Of a stretch of 64,000 nucleotides of DNA, positions 23,346-34,509 are shown piece by piece. The position numbers and the translations under genes are program-made. The notes under the pieces are model-generated. The model worked only from the letters and a program-made list of their open reading frames with translations. It made no database searches and was not told the origin of the DNA. Position 1 is the first letter of the stretch. Each line of letters begins with the position of its first letter. Origin of the DNA: Erythroxylum novogranatense (lineage: Eukaryota > Streptophyta > Magnoliopsida > Malpighiales > Erythroxylaceae); assembly GCA_029891385.1 (NCBI GenBank), contig CM057230.1, positions 34,737,402 through 34,801,401 on the forward strand, written 5' to 3'.

Positions 23346-26153
23346 ATCCTGGCGAATACGATGAAGAGTCTTCAGGTAACCCTCATGATTGCTGTCATGG
23401 ATGGAAGCAATAATGGTATGGACAAGTGGTGAAGAAGGCTGCAAGTAAACTCTGCCTTTAAAGAAAATCAGTCCATCCGTATACTTCCAAGGACCCACAG
23501 CTTCATCTTGCTGAATCTTTTGAATAAGCTGTTGTAGCGAATCAATCTGAGTAATTTCTTGGCGGATGGAATCAAAGAGAGGCAACTGGGGCATTGAAAC
23601 AGATGCAAGGGTAGGCTGATCCTCAAAACGACGTGATAAGGCATCAGTTGTCGTATTATGTTTGCCAGCCCGATACTCCACCTGAAAATCAAATCCCATT
23701 AATTTGCTGAGCCAATGTTGCTGAGGGGACGTAATGATGCGCTGTTCCAGCAAAAATTTGAGGCTGAAATGATCTATTCGAATAAGGAATTGTCGCCCCC
23801 ATAGGTAAGCACGCCAATGTCGCACAGCCTTAGCCAACCCGATGAGCTCTTTTTCATATGAAAGAAGACCTTTGTAGCGCGAAGCCAAGGGTCTGCTAAA
23901 ATAAGCAATGGGTTGGCCGCCCTGTTGAAGAACCGCTCCCATCCCTGAATCTGAAGCGTCACATTCAACAATAAATAGTTTAGTAAAATCAGGTAAAGCC
24001 AAAACAGGGGTACAAGTCATTGCAGTCTTTAATTGCGCAAAGGCAACTGAAGCTTCATCAGTCCATTTAAATGAATCCTTGCGCAACATGGTAGTTAAAG
24101 GAGCTGCAATGGTGCCATAATCTCGTACGAACTTTCGATAATACCCAGTGAGGCCTAAAAACCCACGTAGTCCTTTCACTGTATTTGGCTTTGGCCATTC
24201 CTTTATTGCAGCAATTTTGTTGTGGTCAATTGCTACTCCTTCGTTGGAAATAACGTGACCTAGGTAAGAGACTTGTTGTTGGGCCTTGAGACATTTGGAA
24301 CGCTTCAAGAAGACTTGATGTGTCTGTAGGAGAGTGAATACTTGTCGTAGGTGTTCTAGATGCTCCTTCCATGACGTACTATAGACAAGAATGTCATCAA
24401 AAAAGACAAGAATGAATTTTCTCAAATGGAATTGGAATACCTCATTCATTAGAGCTTGGAAAGTGCTTGGCGCATTGGTAAGGCCAAAAGGCATCATCAA
24501 AAATTCGAAATGGCCATGATGAGTACGAAATGCCGTTTTTTCCACATCCACTGCACTCATTCTGATCTGATGATATCCTGAACGGAGGTCCAACTTGGTA
24601 AAATATTTGGCACCATGTAATTCTTCCAAGAGCTCGTCAATCACCGGAATCGGAAATTTATCCTTAATGGTTTTAGCGTTTAAGGCTCTATAATCCACAC
24701 AAAATCTCCAGCTATGATCCGCCTTTGACACAAGAAGAACTGGTGAGGAATAAGGAGACTGGCTAGGCCGAATAATGCCACGATCTAGCATTTCGCGGCA
24801 CTGTTTCTCTATTTCATCTTTTTGTGCGTGTGGGTATCGATATGGCCTGACCACGATTGGAGTCGTTCCAGGTTCCAAATTAATACGGTGGTCATGGGTA
24901 CGAATAGGAGGAAGCCCCATGGGTTCTTGAAATAACGATGCAAATTCTAAAAGGAGCTGATGCAATTCTTCATTAAAGGTGTCTACAGGTGTCACGGATT
25001 GCAGCTGCAGATCTGTGGGAGGTGTCTCCTCCATTCCCCGTAGCTCCAGGACTCTACCATGCCTTTTAAAGATCATAGTTTGGGAAGTAAAATCCCATAA
25101 TATTGGACCCAACGTCTGTAACCACTGAACTCCCAAGATTGCGTCAATTCCATTCAAGGGAAGCATGAAGAAATCAAAATAAAGGAGGCAATGTCCCACC
25201 TTGATTGGAACTTCACGACACTGACCTGGGCTTTTGAGTTTGCTTCCATTTGCGACAGTGACTTGGAGTTTCTCAATTGATTCCCATGGAAGACCCAATT
25301 TGCTCACCCAACGTGAATCCAAAAAATTGTGGGTGCTACCTGTATCAATCAACAATCTTAGCGAGTGATTGCCGCTACTTCCATGGATTCGCATGGTTCG
25401 TCCCCCTGCTGTTTTACCATTAATTTCGTACAACAAAACTTCTGGGTTCACTTCCCCTTCAATGACGCCTTCCTCCTCCACGTCTTGTATAGATTCCTCA
25501 ACACCATCAAGCCAAAATAGTCGTTTGCATTGATGTCCCCTAGTATAAACTTCATCGCAATTAAAACATAGCCCTTTTGTTCGTCGATCCTCCATCTCTG
25601 CTCTAGTAAGTCGCCTGAAATTTTTCTGAATTGGGGAATTGGTTGTTGAACTTTGTAATGGCTTTTGCGTTGTGGCTATGGGCCTTTTTGGGCCTCCTCT
25701 TCTCTCAAAAAGGCGAGCTAAGCTCATTGCATTAATTAAATCATGAGGCCTGTGTAATTCCACCTCCACCGCTATGTACTCCTGCAAGCCGCTCACAAAT
25801 ATCTCCACTTGTTGTGCAGATGTGAGAGGTCCTGCTCTGGCAGCTAGTTGTTCAAATCGACGTTGGTAGTCTTCTACTGTGCCCACTTGACGCAGCTTAG
25901 AAAGCTCACCTAGTTTATTGCCTTGAATAGATGGTCCAAATCGGAGGTGACACTGCTGTTTGAACTCTGCCCAATCGATTCCTGGTCGATCTCTGTCCAG
26001 TTTGAGAAACCATACTTGAGCATCCCCATCGAGATGATAAGATGCGATCTCCACTTTCTCTTCATCTGGAATGCGTTGGTGTCGAAAGTAGTGATCACAT
26101 CGACTGAGCCAAGCGAGAGGGTCGTTTTTGCCATCGTAAATGGGAAATTCGAG
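23151..26153 (-). pseudogene. Gypsy gag-protease-RT-RNase H frame
   Basis: The 967-codon open frame starts at 26054; homologous gag sequence extends upstream of it to about 26150 in the same frame. Residue numbers count from 26054. Gag-type sequence comes first, then a zinc knuckle CFNCDEVYTRGHQC at about 163-176. The protease motif LIDTGST is at 235-241. Reverse transcriptase has KLDLRSGYHQI at about 487 and the catalytic FFDD at about 551-554. RNase H begins VECDASDSGMG at about 696. The frame then runs into the integrase zinc-binding region (HEGYLKTLHRIRQDFYWKGM) before breaking. The frame is long and open, so decay is limited. Confidence 0.9.
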
Positions 26154-26558
26154 TCACCCATATCGCGGAATCTGCACTCTAGCATCAACTTGGTTAGATT
26201 CGTGACCAGGTTCTCGCTGCCTGCGTGTGCTGCTTCCTGTATCACCTTGCTGCCCCTCCACTCTAGCGGCTGTTAAGTCTTTTGAAAGTTCTTCAATACG
26301 GGCAGAGAGTTGCTCTCGTTCTGCTCGGTCTCGTTGACGATCTTCTTGATACATTTTCATGAAGACTTCAAATTGTTTCTGGATATTGTTAGATAAGTCG
26401 CCCATAACTTCCGGCTCTGATACCAATTTGTTACGGTCCCGTATTTGTGATCGAGTTATAGGACGATTATTTGTAAAATCAACCTGCAAATTGTGTACTG
26501 GACGATGCTTTCTGTCCAATCGATTCCTGGTCGATCTCTGTCCAGTTTGAGAAACCAT
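26154..26558 (-). pseudogene. Gypsy gag N-terminal part
   Basis: The 134-codon frame has a Gln/Arg/Glu-rich coiled-coil-like stretch, KMYQEDRQRDRAEREQLSAR, as in plant gag N-termini. A stop at about 26154 breaks continuity with the main frame. Part of the sequence is duplicated at 26515-26973. Confidence 0.7.
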
Positions 26559-26973
26559 ACTTGAGCATCCCCATCGAGATGATAAGATGCGATCTCCACT
26601 TTCTCTTCATCTGGAATGCGTTGGTGTCGAAAGTAGTGATCACATCGACTGAGCCAAGCGAGAGAGTCGTTTTTGCCATCGTAAATGGGAAATTCGAGTC
26701 ACCCATATCACGGAATCTGCACTCTAGCATCAACTTGGTTAGATTCGTGACCAGGTTCTCGCTGCTTGCGTGTGCTGCTTCCTGTATCACCTTGCTGCCC
26801 CTCCACTCTAGCGGCTGTTAAGTCTTTTGAAAGTTCTTCAATACGGGCAGAGAGTTGCTCTCGTTCTGCCCGGTCTCATTGACGATCTTCTTGATACATT
26901 TTCATGAAGGCTTCGAATTGTTTCTGGATATTGTTAGATAAGTCGCCCATAACTTCCGGCTCTGATACCAATT
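26429..26973. repeat. 545-bp direct duplication: LTR edge, primer site and gag start
   Basis: The sequence from TGTTACGGTCCC at 26429 is repeated from 26974. The initiator-Met primer site appears twice, at 26414-26425 and 26959-26970. Both copies are followed on the minus strand by the same leader and gag start. At 26515 the internal LTR stub stops after 86 bp and joins gag sequence. Confidence 0.9.
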
Positions 26974-27465
26974 TGTTACGGTCCCATATTTGTGATCGAG
27001 TTATAGGACGATTATTTGTAAAATCAACCTGCAAATTGTGTACTGGACGATGCTTTCTGGATTTCCTTCCTTGAGAACCTATTGTGTTGTGTGAATAAGG
27101 GCTCGTTTAAAAGAGAGAACCCTTCGATCTCATATAGCACTAGTGTTCTGAGATAAAATTCGATTCCTTTCATTTCTTTGAAGTTCAGTTTAAATAAACA
27201 CAGTGGTACCTACAGCATCGGAACCACTACTGCCTACATGCCCACTAATTACTAAAAATGAGGAACAAATCAAAGAATAACTGTTTACATCCCAACTAAG
27301 TACTGAAAATAAGGAACAAAACAAAGAATAACTGAAGCAAATATTCACACAGCTGGAACTGATTGATGACTTCCGCTTCCATTCTTCAGGCCACGTCTTT
27401 TGTACATAATCCCTTTTGCAAACCTGTCAGGCATTACTTCCACATCTGGATTTCTGCTCATAACA
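26974..27465 (-). repeat. 5' LTR of the gypsy element (492 bp)
   Basis: It pairs with 21655-22154. The primer site lies immediately beyond its inner edge. Confidence 0.9.
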
Positions 27466-27500
27466 GAGATATGTCGAGTGCTGAAGTCGTGAGGGTCTGA
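27466..27500 (+). pseudogene. RH22: Displaced native 3' end of the RH22 coding sequence
   Basis: After the second GAGAT, the plus strand continues ATGTCGAGTGCTGAAGTCGT and ends at a TGA (27498-27500). Joined to 21635-21654 without the element, the frame would read GASKVRDMSSAEVVRV-stop, an ordinary end for this gene. It is now cut off from the gene by 5.8 kb. Confidence 0.85.
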
Positions 27501-28446
27501 GGAATTCTGTTTAACAGGCACAATAGTACGTCGTGGAATTTTTTTCACAGAATGCTTGTGAATCTTGTAGTGTGATATAATTTATCGTGTATTACATTTA
27601 TATGGGAAACTCCTCTCTCACTCTAGCTAGCTCCCCAACTTTTATCTTAATTTAGTATCGTTTCCAGTGGGATATCATGGAGCCGTTGCAGATAGGCCGA
27701 TTCCTTCTGCAGTGTGGCATCTTCTTTCTGCCATGTTAGGTTAGATATCATATTCATGCTTATTTGGTCCTCGTGATCACAATGATTGCACAGGAATTGG
27801 AGGTACTTGTTTGTTGGGCTGCATTTATGGGGGGTGAATTATACACAAAATGGTTCGGCCTAAAGGAATTGTCTGCTTCTTAGTACACAATGGTTCGGCC
27901 TAAAGGAATTGTCTGCTTCTTAGTAGTTGGTGGCCCTGTAGGCTGTAAGTTCGAATCCTTCACTATTGAGGGGCATTAGATGTTACACTCGAGGCTACTG
28001 CGACGATGGAATCATATGACAATGATTGATTGGGCTCTGTTTCAGAAGGTTGCAAACAAACGCACAACTAACGCCAGGGTTGGAGTTGGTGAAACGTGAG
28101 TGAATGTGAAGGGTAGTCCTGACTACACTTCATTTGTCAGCATCAAAAGATTCAAAGGACAAAAGGCCATAAAGGAGGCAACTGGTGTAACAGATGCGAT
28201 TGATTGGGCTTAGGCATTAAGCCGAATATAAAAATGAAAATATCAATGTTTCAAGCTTTCAAAAGATTCAGAGAACAAAAAGAACTACCTTTATGATCAT
28301 ATTTTAGACGACTGGTATAAATAGATGCCCACGGATTGTTTTGAGCCTAATACAAAAATGGACTTAATTGCTAAAGCATAGTTTTTGAAGTTTCGACAAG
28401 ATTTATGAAATGTAAGTCTAGAATAACCATTATTAATATATGATGC
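27501..28446. other. Former RH22 3' UTR and spacer between convergent genes
   Basis: No gene is seen. A 41-bp direct duplication (ATGGTTCGGCCTAAAGGAAT) lies at about 27843-27925. GTTCGAATCC at about 27950 looks like a B box of a tRNA-type SINE, but no convincing A box or ends were found. Confidence 0.5.
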
Positions 28447-30104
28447 CTATTTTCTCCTGTTTGCAGGAAGCAAATGTTGGACGAAATCGTTAATATGCTT
28501 ATCAGAGCAACCTCCTTCATCAACTGCTTCCTTTGCTAGCTGGCTCCATTTTCTTCCATTTCTCTCGATCTCTTTACCTTTTTCACTTTCCACCATTACT
28601 TCATTTAAAGACTTCACCATTTCTTCTCTTGTCACTATCCCCTTTTCATCTTCCTTCACTCTTACGCCAACCCTCCAAATCTCTTCTATATGCTTGGCGT
28701 TAGTGAACTGATCAGCCCACTGTGGCATGCCCACCATTGGTACACCAAGGCTCAGCCCTTCAAGCGTCGAGTTCCACCCACAGTGCGTCACAAAGCAGCC
28801 TGTAGCTTCATGTGCTAAGAGCTCAAGTTGGTTGCACCAAGTCACAAGCATACCCTTTTCATCTATCGATTCTTTGAAGCCACTGGGAAGCTTACCATGT
28901 TCCGATTCTCTGATCACCCACAGAAAATTGAAATCACTTTCCTTAAAGGCCCATGCAAGCTCTTCCATTTGTTGGATTGTCAACGAGACCATGCTTCCAA
29001 AAGAAATGTACACGACCGATTTTGGTGACTTTGTTTCCAGCCACCCGAGACACTCTTCGTTGAGTGGCTTCCACAGGCTAGCTCCATATCCTTTGTCACC
29101 CTCGACCCTGCCGTCCAGGTAAAATGATGGAACCATCGGACCGATCATCTTCCCTGGCCAGAGCTTTGATACACTTTCTTGGTCCTTAACAAACACATGA
29201 GTTTCACATCATAAATGATATTTTGGTGCAAATGGCAGTGAATGCGATGGTTAATCCATTCATTGATAATTTTACCGCGCCCATGGAAATCAATTAATTC
29301 TTTTCTTATCAACAAGCTCCACCGACTTTAATTTAGAACGGGCTTAATATAACTCCATGTTATACCACAACAATTCGGAAACAAGTTTGTAAAAATGGCA
29401 GTAGATTTATAGCATTCTTCAAGATCATCATATTATAAAGTTCAATATAGCAGCTATCTTACCTTGCCTTCTAAGTCCTGGAATGTGTTTCCAAGAATCC
29501 AGTCAACCATGCCCAAGTTCGAAAACTGGTTCAATTTCATGGCCGTGTAAGCGGGATGCGTCTCAGGAGACTTGAAAAAATTGGGCAAGTCACGAAAGTT
29601 CATTGGAGGCAAACCAGGAAGCAGCAGTGGCGTGTTCTCAGACTTCACAGGCAGGGTAAGCAGGCCATGGTATACACAAGCAGTGATGGTCAATTCAACA
29701 GCAGAGTTGGTAAAGAACGCAGCTCCCTGTATATAATGTTGTTTGGCAACGTCAAGAGCCCATGGAATGAAAGAATCATAAACGATGCAGTCAACTGGGA
29801 AGCTTGTGTTCTGAAACTTTCTGATGAGACGTGACAGAGTTCTAGTTCCATTGGTCTTGAAGGCCTTAAGGAACACAGCCTCGTCTTTAGCTTGAGTATA
29901 GCCACCTTCGTCGAAGCCATCGGAAATGGCTTCGACGGTAATATTGGCGGCGGTAACGGAGGCGAGGGTGTATTGGGTGGTGGCAAAGGTTGCTTTCACT
30001 CCTTTGGAAGCTAAACGTTTGGCAAACTGGAGAAGAGGGTTTATGTGTCCTTGGCATGGATATGGAACCACTACAACATGCCCTCTGTAGTTATTTTGCT
30101 CCAT
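28447..30104 (-). CDS. UDP-glycosyltransferase, UGT74-type
   Basis: Two exons, 30104-29463 and 29184-28447, flank a 278-bp phase-0 intron (AAG|GTAAG...TTAAG|GAC) and encode 459 residues, a normal length. The start MEQNNYRGHVVVVPYPCQGH carries the expected catalytic His20. The PSPG box runs from Trp330 to Gln373, with HCGWNS at about 348-353 and a final WADQ; the closing Gln is typical of UDP-glucose users. The GKMIGPMVPS, YLDGRVEGDK and DKHINDFVQHLL stretches are UGT74-like. Family members glucosylate carboxyl or hydroxyl groups of salicylate, auxin-like acids or terpenoids in the cytosol; the substrate here cannot be read from sequence. No frame damage is seen. TGACG motifs upstream suggest stress or salicylate control. 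Confidence 0.9.
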
Positions 30105-30140
30105 TTTCTTAGCGAATAATACCGTGGTTCAGAGGTTGTC

Positions 30141-30148
30141 TTATTTAT
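30141..30148 (-). promoter_or_regulatory. TATA box of the UGT gene
   Basis: The minus strand reads TATAAATA about 37-44 bp upstream of the ATG at 30104, implying a very short leader. Confidence 0.5.
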
Positions 30149-30202
30149 AATTATTAACATGCAACTCGGACCCTCTGTGCAATACGCATCTCGCTTACCT
30201 TA

Positions 30203-30236
30203 CGTCACTTGGGGTGACGTATTAAGCTTGTCGTCA
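30203..30236. promoter_or_regulatory. Cluster of three TGACG motifs upstream of the UGT gene
   Basis: TGACG occurs at 30215-30219 (plus) and as CGTCA at 30203-30207 and 30232-30236. The first two form the inverted pair TTACGTCAC-TTGGG-GTGACGTA. Spacing from the ATG is about 100-130 bp. TGACG is the core bound by TGA-type bZIP factors in as-1 elements. Confidence 0.55.
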
Positions 30237-30589
30237 CAGTGTTGTAGATATTTTTTATAATTCTACTAATTCCCCATTACCGACGAACGCGCTGTGTTTC
30301 AAGATTGCGGATAATTGTTACATCTACCTCGTTGTTAACTTTTTTTTGGGTTAAAATACTGACGTATATTTATTAATTATAATAATATTTAATATATTCT
30401 TATTAACAATTACAAATATATTTTAATTATTAGTTTTATATTCTTTCATTAAATTATATTTATTATGTAATAATTTAATAAATTAAATAATACAATTCTC
30501 ATTTTATGTTACAATTCATGTTTATATAAATAATTTCATTTTATATTTTTTAATTGCAATATGTTTTGATTGTGTCATGTGTGTTTTAT
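30237..30589. other. AT-rich UGT upstream region
   Basis: I see no gene or recognisable element. Confidence 0.5.
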
Positions 30590-30890
30590 GAATAACTTAA
30601 CATTGGTAATTTAGTTGGGAAACTTAGGTTTGAAAGTTGGAATTATTTGTGTAAGTTAGTTTAATTTCAAAATAATGTAGGCATTGTCCACTTATGAAGA
30701 AAATTAATGCATTGGAAAATTTGGTTTTGAAAATTGAAATTGTTTATGTGAGTTAGTTCAATTTTAATATAATTTAAACATTGTCAATTTATAAAGAAAA
30801 TTAATGCATTAGGAAATTTGGGAGTGAAAATTGGAATTTTTAATGTGAGTTAGTTCAATTTCAATGTAATTTAGGCATTGTCAATTTCAA
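30590..30890. repeat. Three-copy tandem repeat, about 97 bp
   Basis: GCATTGTC recurs at about 30681, 30778 and 30874, each unit with GAAAATTAATGCATT and GTGAGTTAGTTCAATTT. The copies are diverged. Confidence 0.7.
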
Positions 30891-31458
30891 GCTTAATGCA
30901 TTAAGTTGTTAATTAATTTATATGAAAGATACAATTTACTAATTACTATTTTATATAAAATATTAAACATATGATTAATCATTTAACTATAAGATTTAAT
31001 ATATAGTTAAATCATTTAATATATGTAATTAAGTTAAGAAAATTAAATGTTTGCATTTTTATATTGTTTATTGTTGAATTGTGTTGGATGAAATTAAATT
31101 GTGTAGTGTATGTTAACTCTTCATTGTAGAGTTAACTTGAGTAAGAAACTAAGAATGTTGATCAAAAGTGGTGATTCAAAGATTGTTAAATTAAAGTTGG
31201 CAATTAGGATTTTAGTAACAAAGTTGATTAAAATTAGTTAAGAAAACAAAATAATTATAAGTATTACAAATTAAATTGTATAAGTAAACAAAATATATTA
31301 GTTTATAGTTGAATTATGAAATTACATAAAGTAAGTTGTAAGCTTATCATTGTGAATTATGGTTAAAGTTGAATATGTTATATATGTGAGTGTATATCTT
31401 TAATTTATGGTTAAATGATGTAATCATACAAAATGAGTTATATTATATAAGATATATG

Positions 31459-31497
<39 letters not shown>

Positions 31498-31959
31498 TTA
31501 AATTGTTAGTTTATATATAATGTGTATTACATATGTTAAATACTTGAATTGTTGATTTTGACTTATTAATGTGTTGTGTTGGATGAAATTGAATTTTGTA
31601 TGATATATGCATACAAAATGAGTTATATTATATAAGATATATACGTGTATTTTGTAATTGTGTATAAGATGTATGTGCTTTTGTGTTAGACTTTTGAGTT
31701 AAACAATACATATTTTGTGATAGTAGTTGATAATGAAATTTTTGGTCTTTATTTTGATATGAAGTTATTAAGTTAATTTTGATATATGTCTTCATTTATT
31801 TTTACAGATAAATTGAAGAAAGTTCAAGTACTTCTGATAATTCAACCACTTTAGGAAGATGTAATGATCCAGTTTAGATTCATGCTAGACTAGTTCCCAG
31901 AGTGACTAGTTCCCGAAGTGAAGAACTATACCATTTACTTGTTTTATAACAAACATTTA
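30891..31959. other. AT-rich DNA with a (TA)n tract
   Basis: No gene is seen. A (TA)n run lies at about 31451-31496. The phrase CATACAAAATGAGTTATATT occurs twice, at about 31428 and 31610. It may be the decayed flank of the hAT element. Confidence 0.5.
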
Positions 31960-33650
31960 AAAAGTACATGAATCACCAAGTTGAAGAAGCATTTAGTTGG
32001 GGTTAAACATAGCGTGGAGTCTTATAAAAAAGTAAGTTATAATGTGAAATGACAAAAAAAGCCTATTCTTAAAGAGTATCAGCATGAGAAAGATAAAAGG
32101 CAGAGATTACGAAATTAGTAGTGAAAGTTCGTTTGTTAGTGTTTATAATGATAGTGGGAATGTTGAAAGTGATAGTATTCCTACCTAGCAAAAAGTGAAT
32201 GTTGTACCTAATATTAGGAAAAGAAGAAGAAAAGTGTCTAATTTTTTTGCACCATGAATAATTCCTAGAGCTCAATCTTCAATTCATAGTGCCTTACAAT
32301 CAAGAGTTGTAGCTCATAATGTGGATATGGCAATGGCTAAATGATGGTATAATTCAGGTATAACATCTAATGCTTCCCAATCTTATTATTATCAACCTAT
32401 GGTATATGCTATTGCCTTTTACGATATATGATCCAAAGCTCATTCAATTGATGACCACAAAGACAAACTTTTAAATAGCTCTATTTATGAAATTAAAAGT
32501 TATTTTGATTAAAGAAGAACGACTTTGACTACTTTTGAGTTTTAAATCATGTGTAATGGTTGGAAAAATAAAAGAGATGAACCTATTATTAATTTTTTGG
32601 TTTATTCTAGAAAGTGCATAATGTTTTTGAAATTATTGATACATCTGGCCTTGTTAGGAATGTTGATATTCTATTTGAAATATTCAATAAAGTTGTGAAT
32701 TAAGTTGGACTAAAAAATATTGTTTAGTTTATTACTAAAATGAATTCACTTATAAGGCGCTATAAGAAGATTACAAAGCAAATATATTTATTTTATTGGA
32801 CTCCTTATATCCCACATTGCATTGGGTTGATGTTGGAAAATATAAGAGATACTAAGTATTTTTTATTATTGATGAGACTATGCAGAAAGCAAAAAAGATG
32901 ACCAAGTTCATCTACAATCATACATGGGTCTCAAATTTAATAAGAAAAATTTTACTAATTGTAGGAATTTGTGTCATCCTGCTATTTCAAGATTTTCAAG
33001 AAATTTTTTATCACTTTAGTGTTTTATTATGATTAAGAGAGATTTGAGATAAATGTTTACAAGTAATAAATAGGTTATATCTCAGCATGCTAGGTCTAAT
33101 GCTAGATTGGAGGTTTCTAAAATTATAATTGAAGATACTAAATTTTAGTCCCCAATGTCAATTTGTCATCCAAGTTTGTGAGCCTTTGGTGAGGATACTT
33201 CGTCTATCTGATAGTTATGAAAAGGTAATAATGAATTTATTTTATGATGTCATAGAAAGAGAGAAGGAAGCAATCAAATCCATTATGAAAAATAGATCTT
33301 CTTTGTACACATCTTATCTTGCAGTCATCAATGAAAGATGAGAAAAACAATTTTCCTCTTTGTTGTTTGCAACTGGGGAAATTTTGAATCCTATTGTCTA
33401 TTTCAGACCAAGTTTTACAAAGAAAGTGAAATTAATAAGGGAGTGTTATTAATTATTACAATAATTGTTGCCTATGAGATGATGCAAGATCTTCTAAGCT
33501 CACAGATGGATATTTATAAAGAGTCTTTTGGTGATTTTGAGATACCAATTGCTATTTGTCAAAGAGACAAGTTTAATTCAGGTATATATTTTTTCACTAT
33601 TGTTACTTGCTTAAAATTAATCATCAGTTTATTTTGTTTATAATGCTATT
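31960..33650 (+). pseudogene. Decayed hAT-family transposase
   Basis: Translations in shifting plus-strand frames resemble plant hAT transposases with a DUF659 core. GVKHSVESYKKVSYNVK near 32010 is like the end of a BED finger. The region near 32340-32460 reads WYNSGITSN...YYYQPMVYAI. Near 32560 there is MCNGW-N, with DEPIINFLVYSRKG following. Near 33190-33330 there is LRLSDSYEKVIMNLFYDVIE and EKEAIKSIM. Stops and frameshifts are numerous. I found no convincing terminal repeats or 8-bp target duplication. Confidence 0.7.
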
Positions 33651-34121
33651 TTTGTTATTTTACAATTTACAATTTCTTAGTAGAACCAATTCAGAAATAG
33701 TGTTTTAGAATTGCAAAGATTTACAATTCAAATTCTAAGTCAATGTATGAGTGCAGTAAGATGTGAATCAATTGAAACACATTTGAATTCATCCATTCCA
33801 AAAAAAGGAATAAATTAGAGCACAAAAGATTGAATAATTTGGTCTTTTATTCGATACAATTTAAAGTTTTAGAAAATAAATGATTATCATTATTGAGATA
33901 TAATTTCTTATAATTGTTTAATAATTTAAATTTTCTTAATAGAATAAATAGTTCAATAGATCTAATTTGTATTGATAATATCGATCTTTTGACATATTGA
34001 ATTTTTGAGAAACCGGGTTTGATAGATAAGAGTTACTAGTAAGATAATCTTGAATGAGCAAGTAATGATATGTCATTTGGTACAATGAATTTGAATGATG
34101 GTGATAATGAGGCTTCTTTTA
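33651..34121. other. AT-rich spacer
   Basis: I see nothing beyond decayed repeat sequence. Confidence 0.4.
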
Positions 34122-34509
34122 GTCTATGTTTGGTTGGATGTAAAGTTTTTAATGGAATGAAATGAAATGATTTATAATGGAATTGAAAGTAAATAAATGT
34201 AATATTAGAAAATTGTTATTTGGAAGGGATAAAAGGGTTTATAATGTAATACAGTGAAACGTTGTTTGGATAAGGATTTATAATGTAATATAATGTAAAG
34301 TTATTTATTATTTTACAATTCATCATAAACTCTCTAAGTCGGAGGTTTTCATTTTTACTATTTTCAATGGAATGAGATGTAATATGAAACTCTCCTCTTC
34401 CATCTCATCTCATCTCATTCCATGATAAACCCTCCTTCAAAACGATAAAATAATATTCCATTCATTCCATTCAATTTTATTAATAAACTCGCAACCAAAT
34501 ATAGCGTCA
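34122..34509. mobile_element. MITE-like unit with CTATRTTTGGTTG ends
   Basis: The left end CTATGTTTGGTTG pairs with a right end whose reverse complement is CTATATTTGGTTG. The interior is made of GGAATGAAATGAAATG-type text that also reads as its complement near the right end (CATTCCATTCAATTT). I see no clear target duplication. The ends resemble those of the PIF/Harbinger elements at 16467 and 54836. Confidence 0.6.

Larger units (their letters stand above)
21655..27465 (-). mobile_element. Complete Ty3/gypsy chromovirus inserted in the last coding exon of RH22
   Basis: The two LTRs are 26974-27465 (5') and 21655-22154 (3'), both TGTTATGAGC...TAACA on the minus strand. The target duplication GAGAT is perfect (21650-21654 and 27466-27470). 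A perfect initiator-Met primer site TGGTATCAGAGC lies next to the 5' LTR. A purine tract ending GGGGGATGTGG precedes the 3' LTR. Order on the minus strand is gag, protease, reverse transcriptase, RNase H, integrase, chromodomain-like tail. The two LTRs are very similar, with scattered substitutions and one small indel, so the insertion looks fairly recent. Frameshifts near 26100, 23300 and 22250 and a 545-bp internal duplication suggest this copy cannot make its proteins. Confidence 0.95.

Noticed and set aside
27940..27975. Possible SINE with B box GTTCGAATCC
   Set aside because: No convincing A box, tail or target duplication; the motif alone is too short.
28727..29122. Plus-strand 131-codon frame opposite the UGT gene
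   Set aside because: It is antisense to the PSPG exon and has no family resemblance.
29556..29986. Other frames across UGT exon 1
   Set aside because: They are out-of-frame shadows of the N-terminal glycosyltransferase domain.
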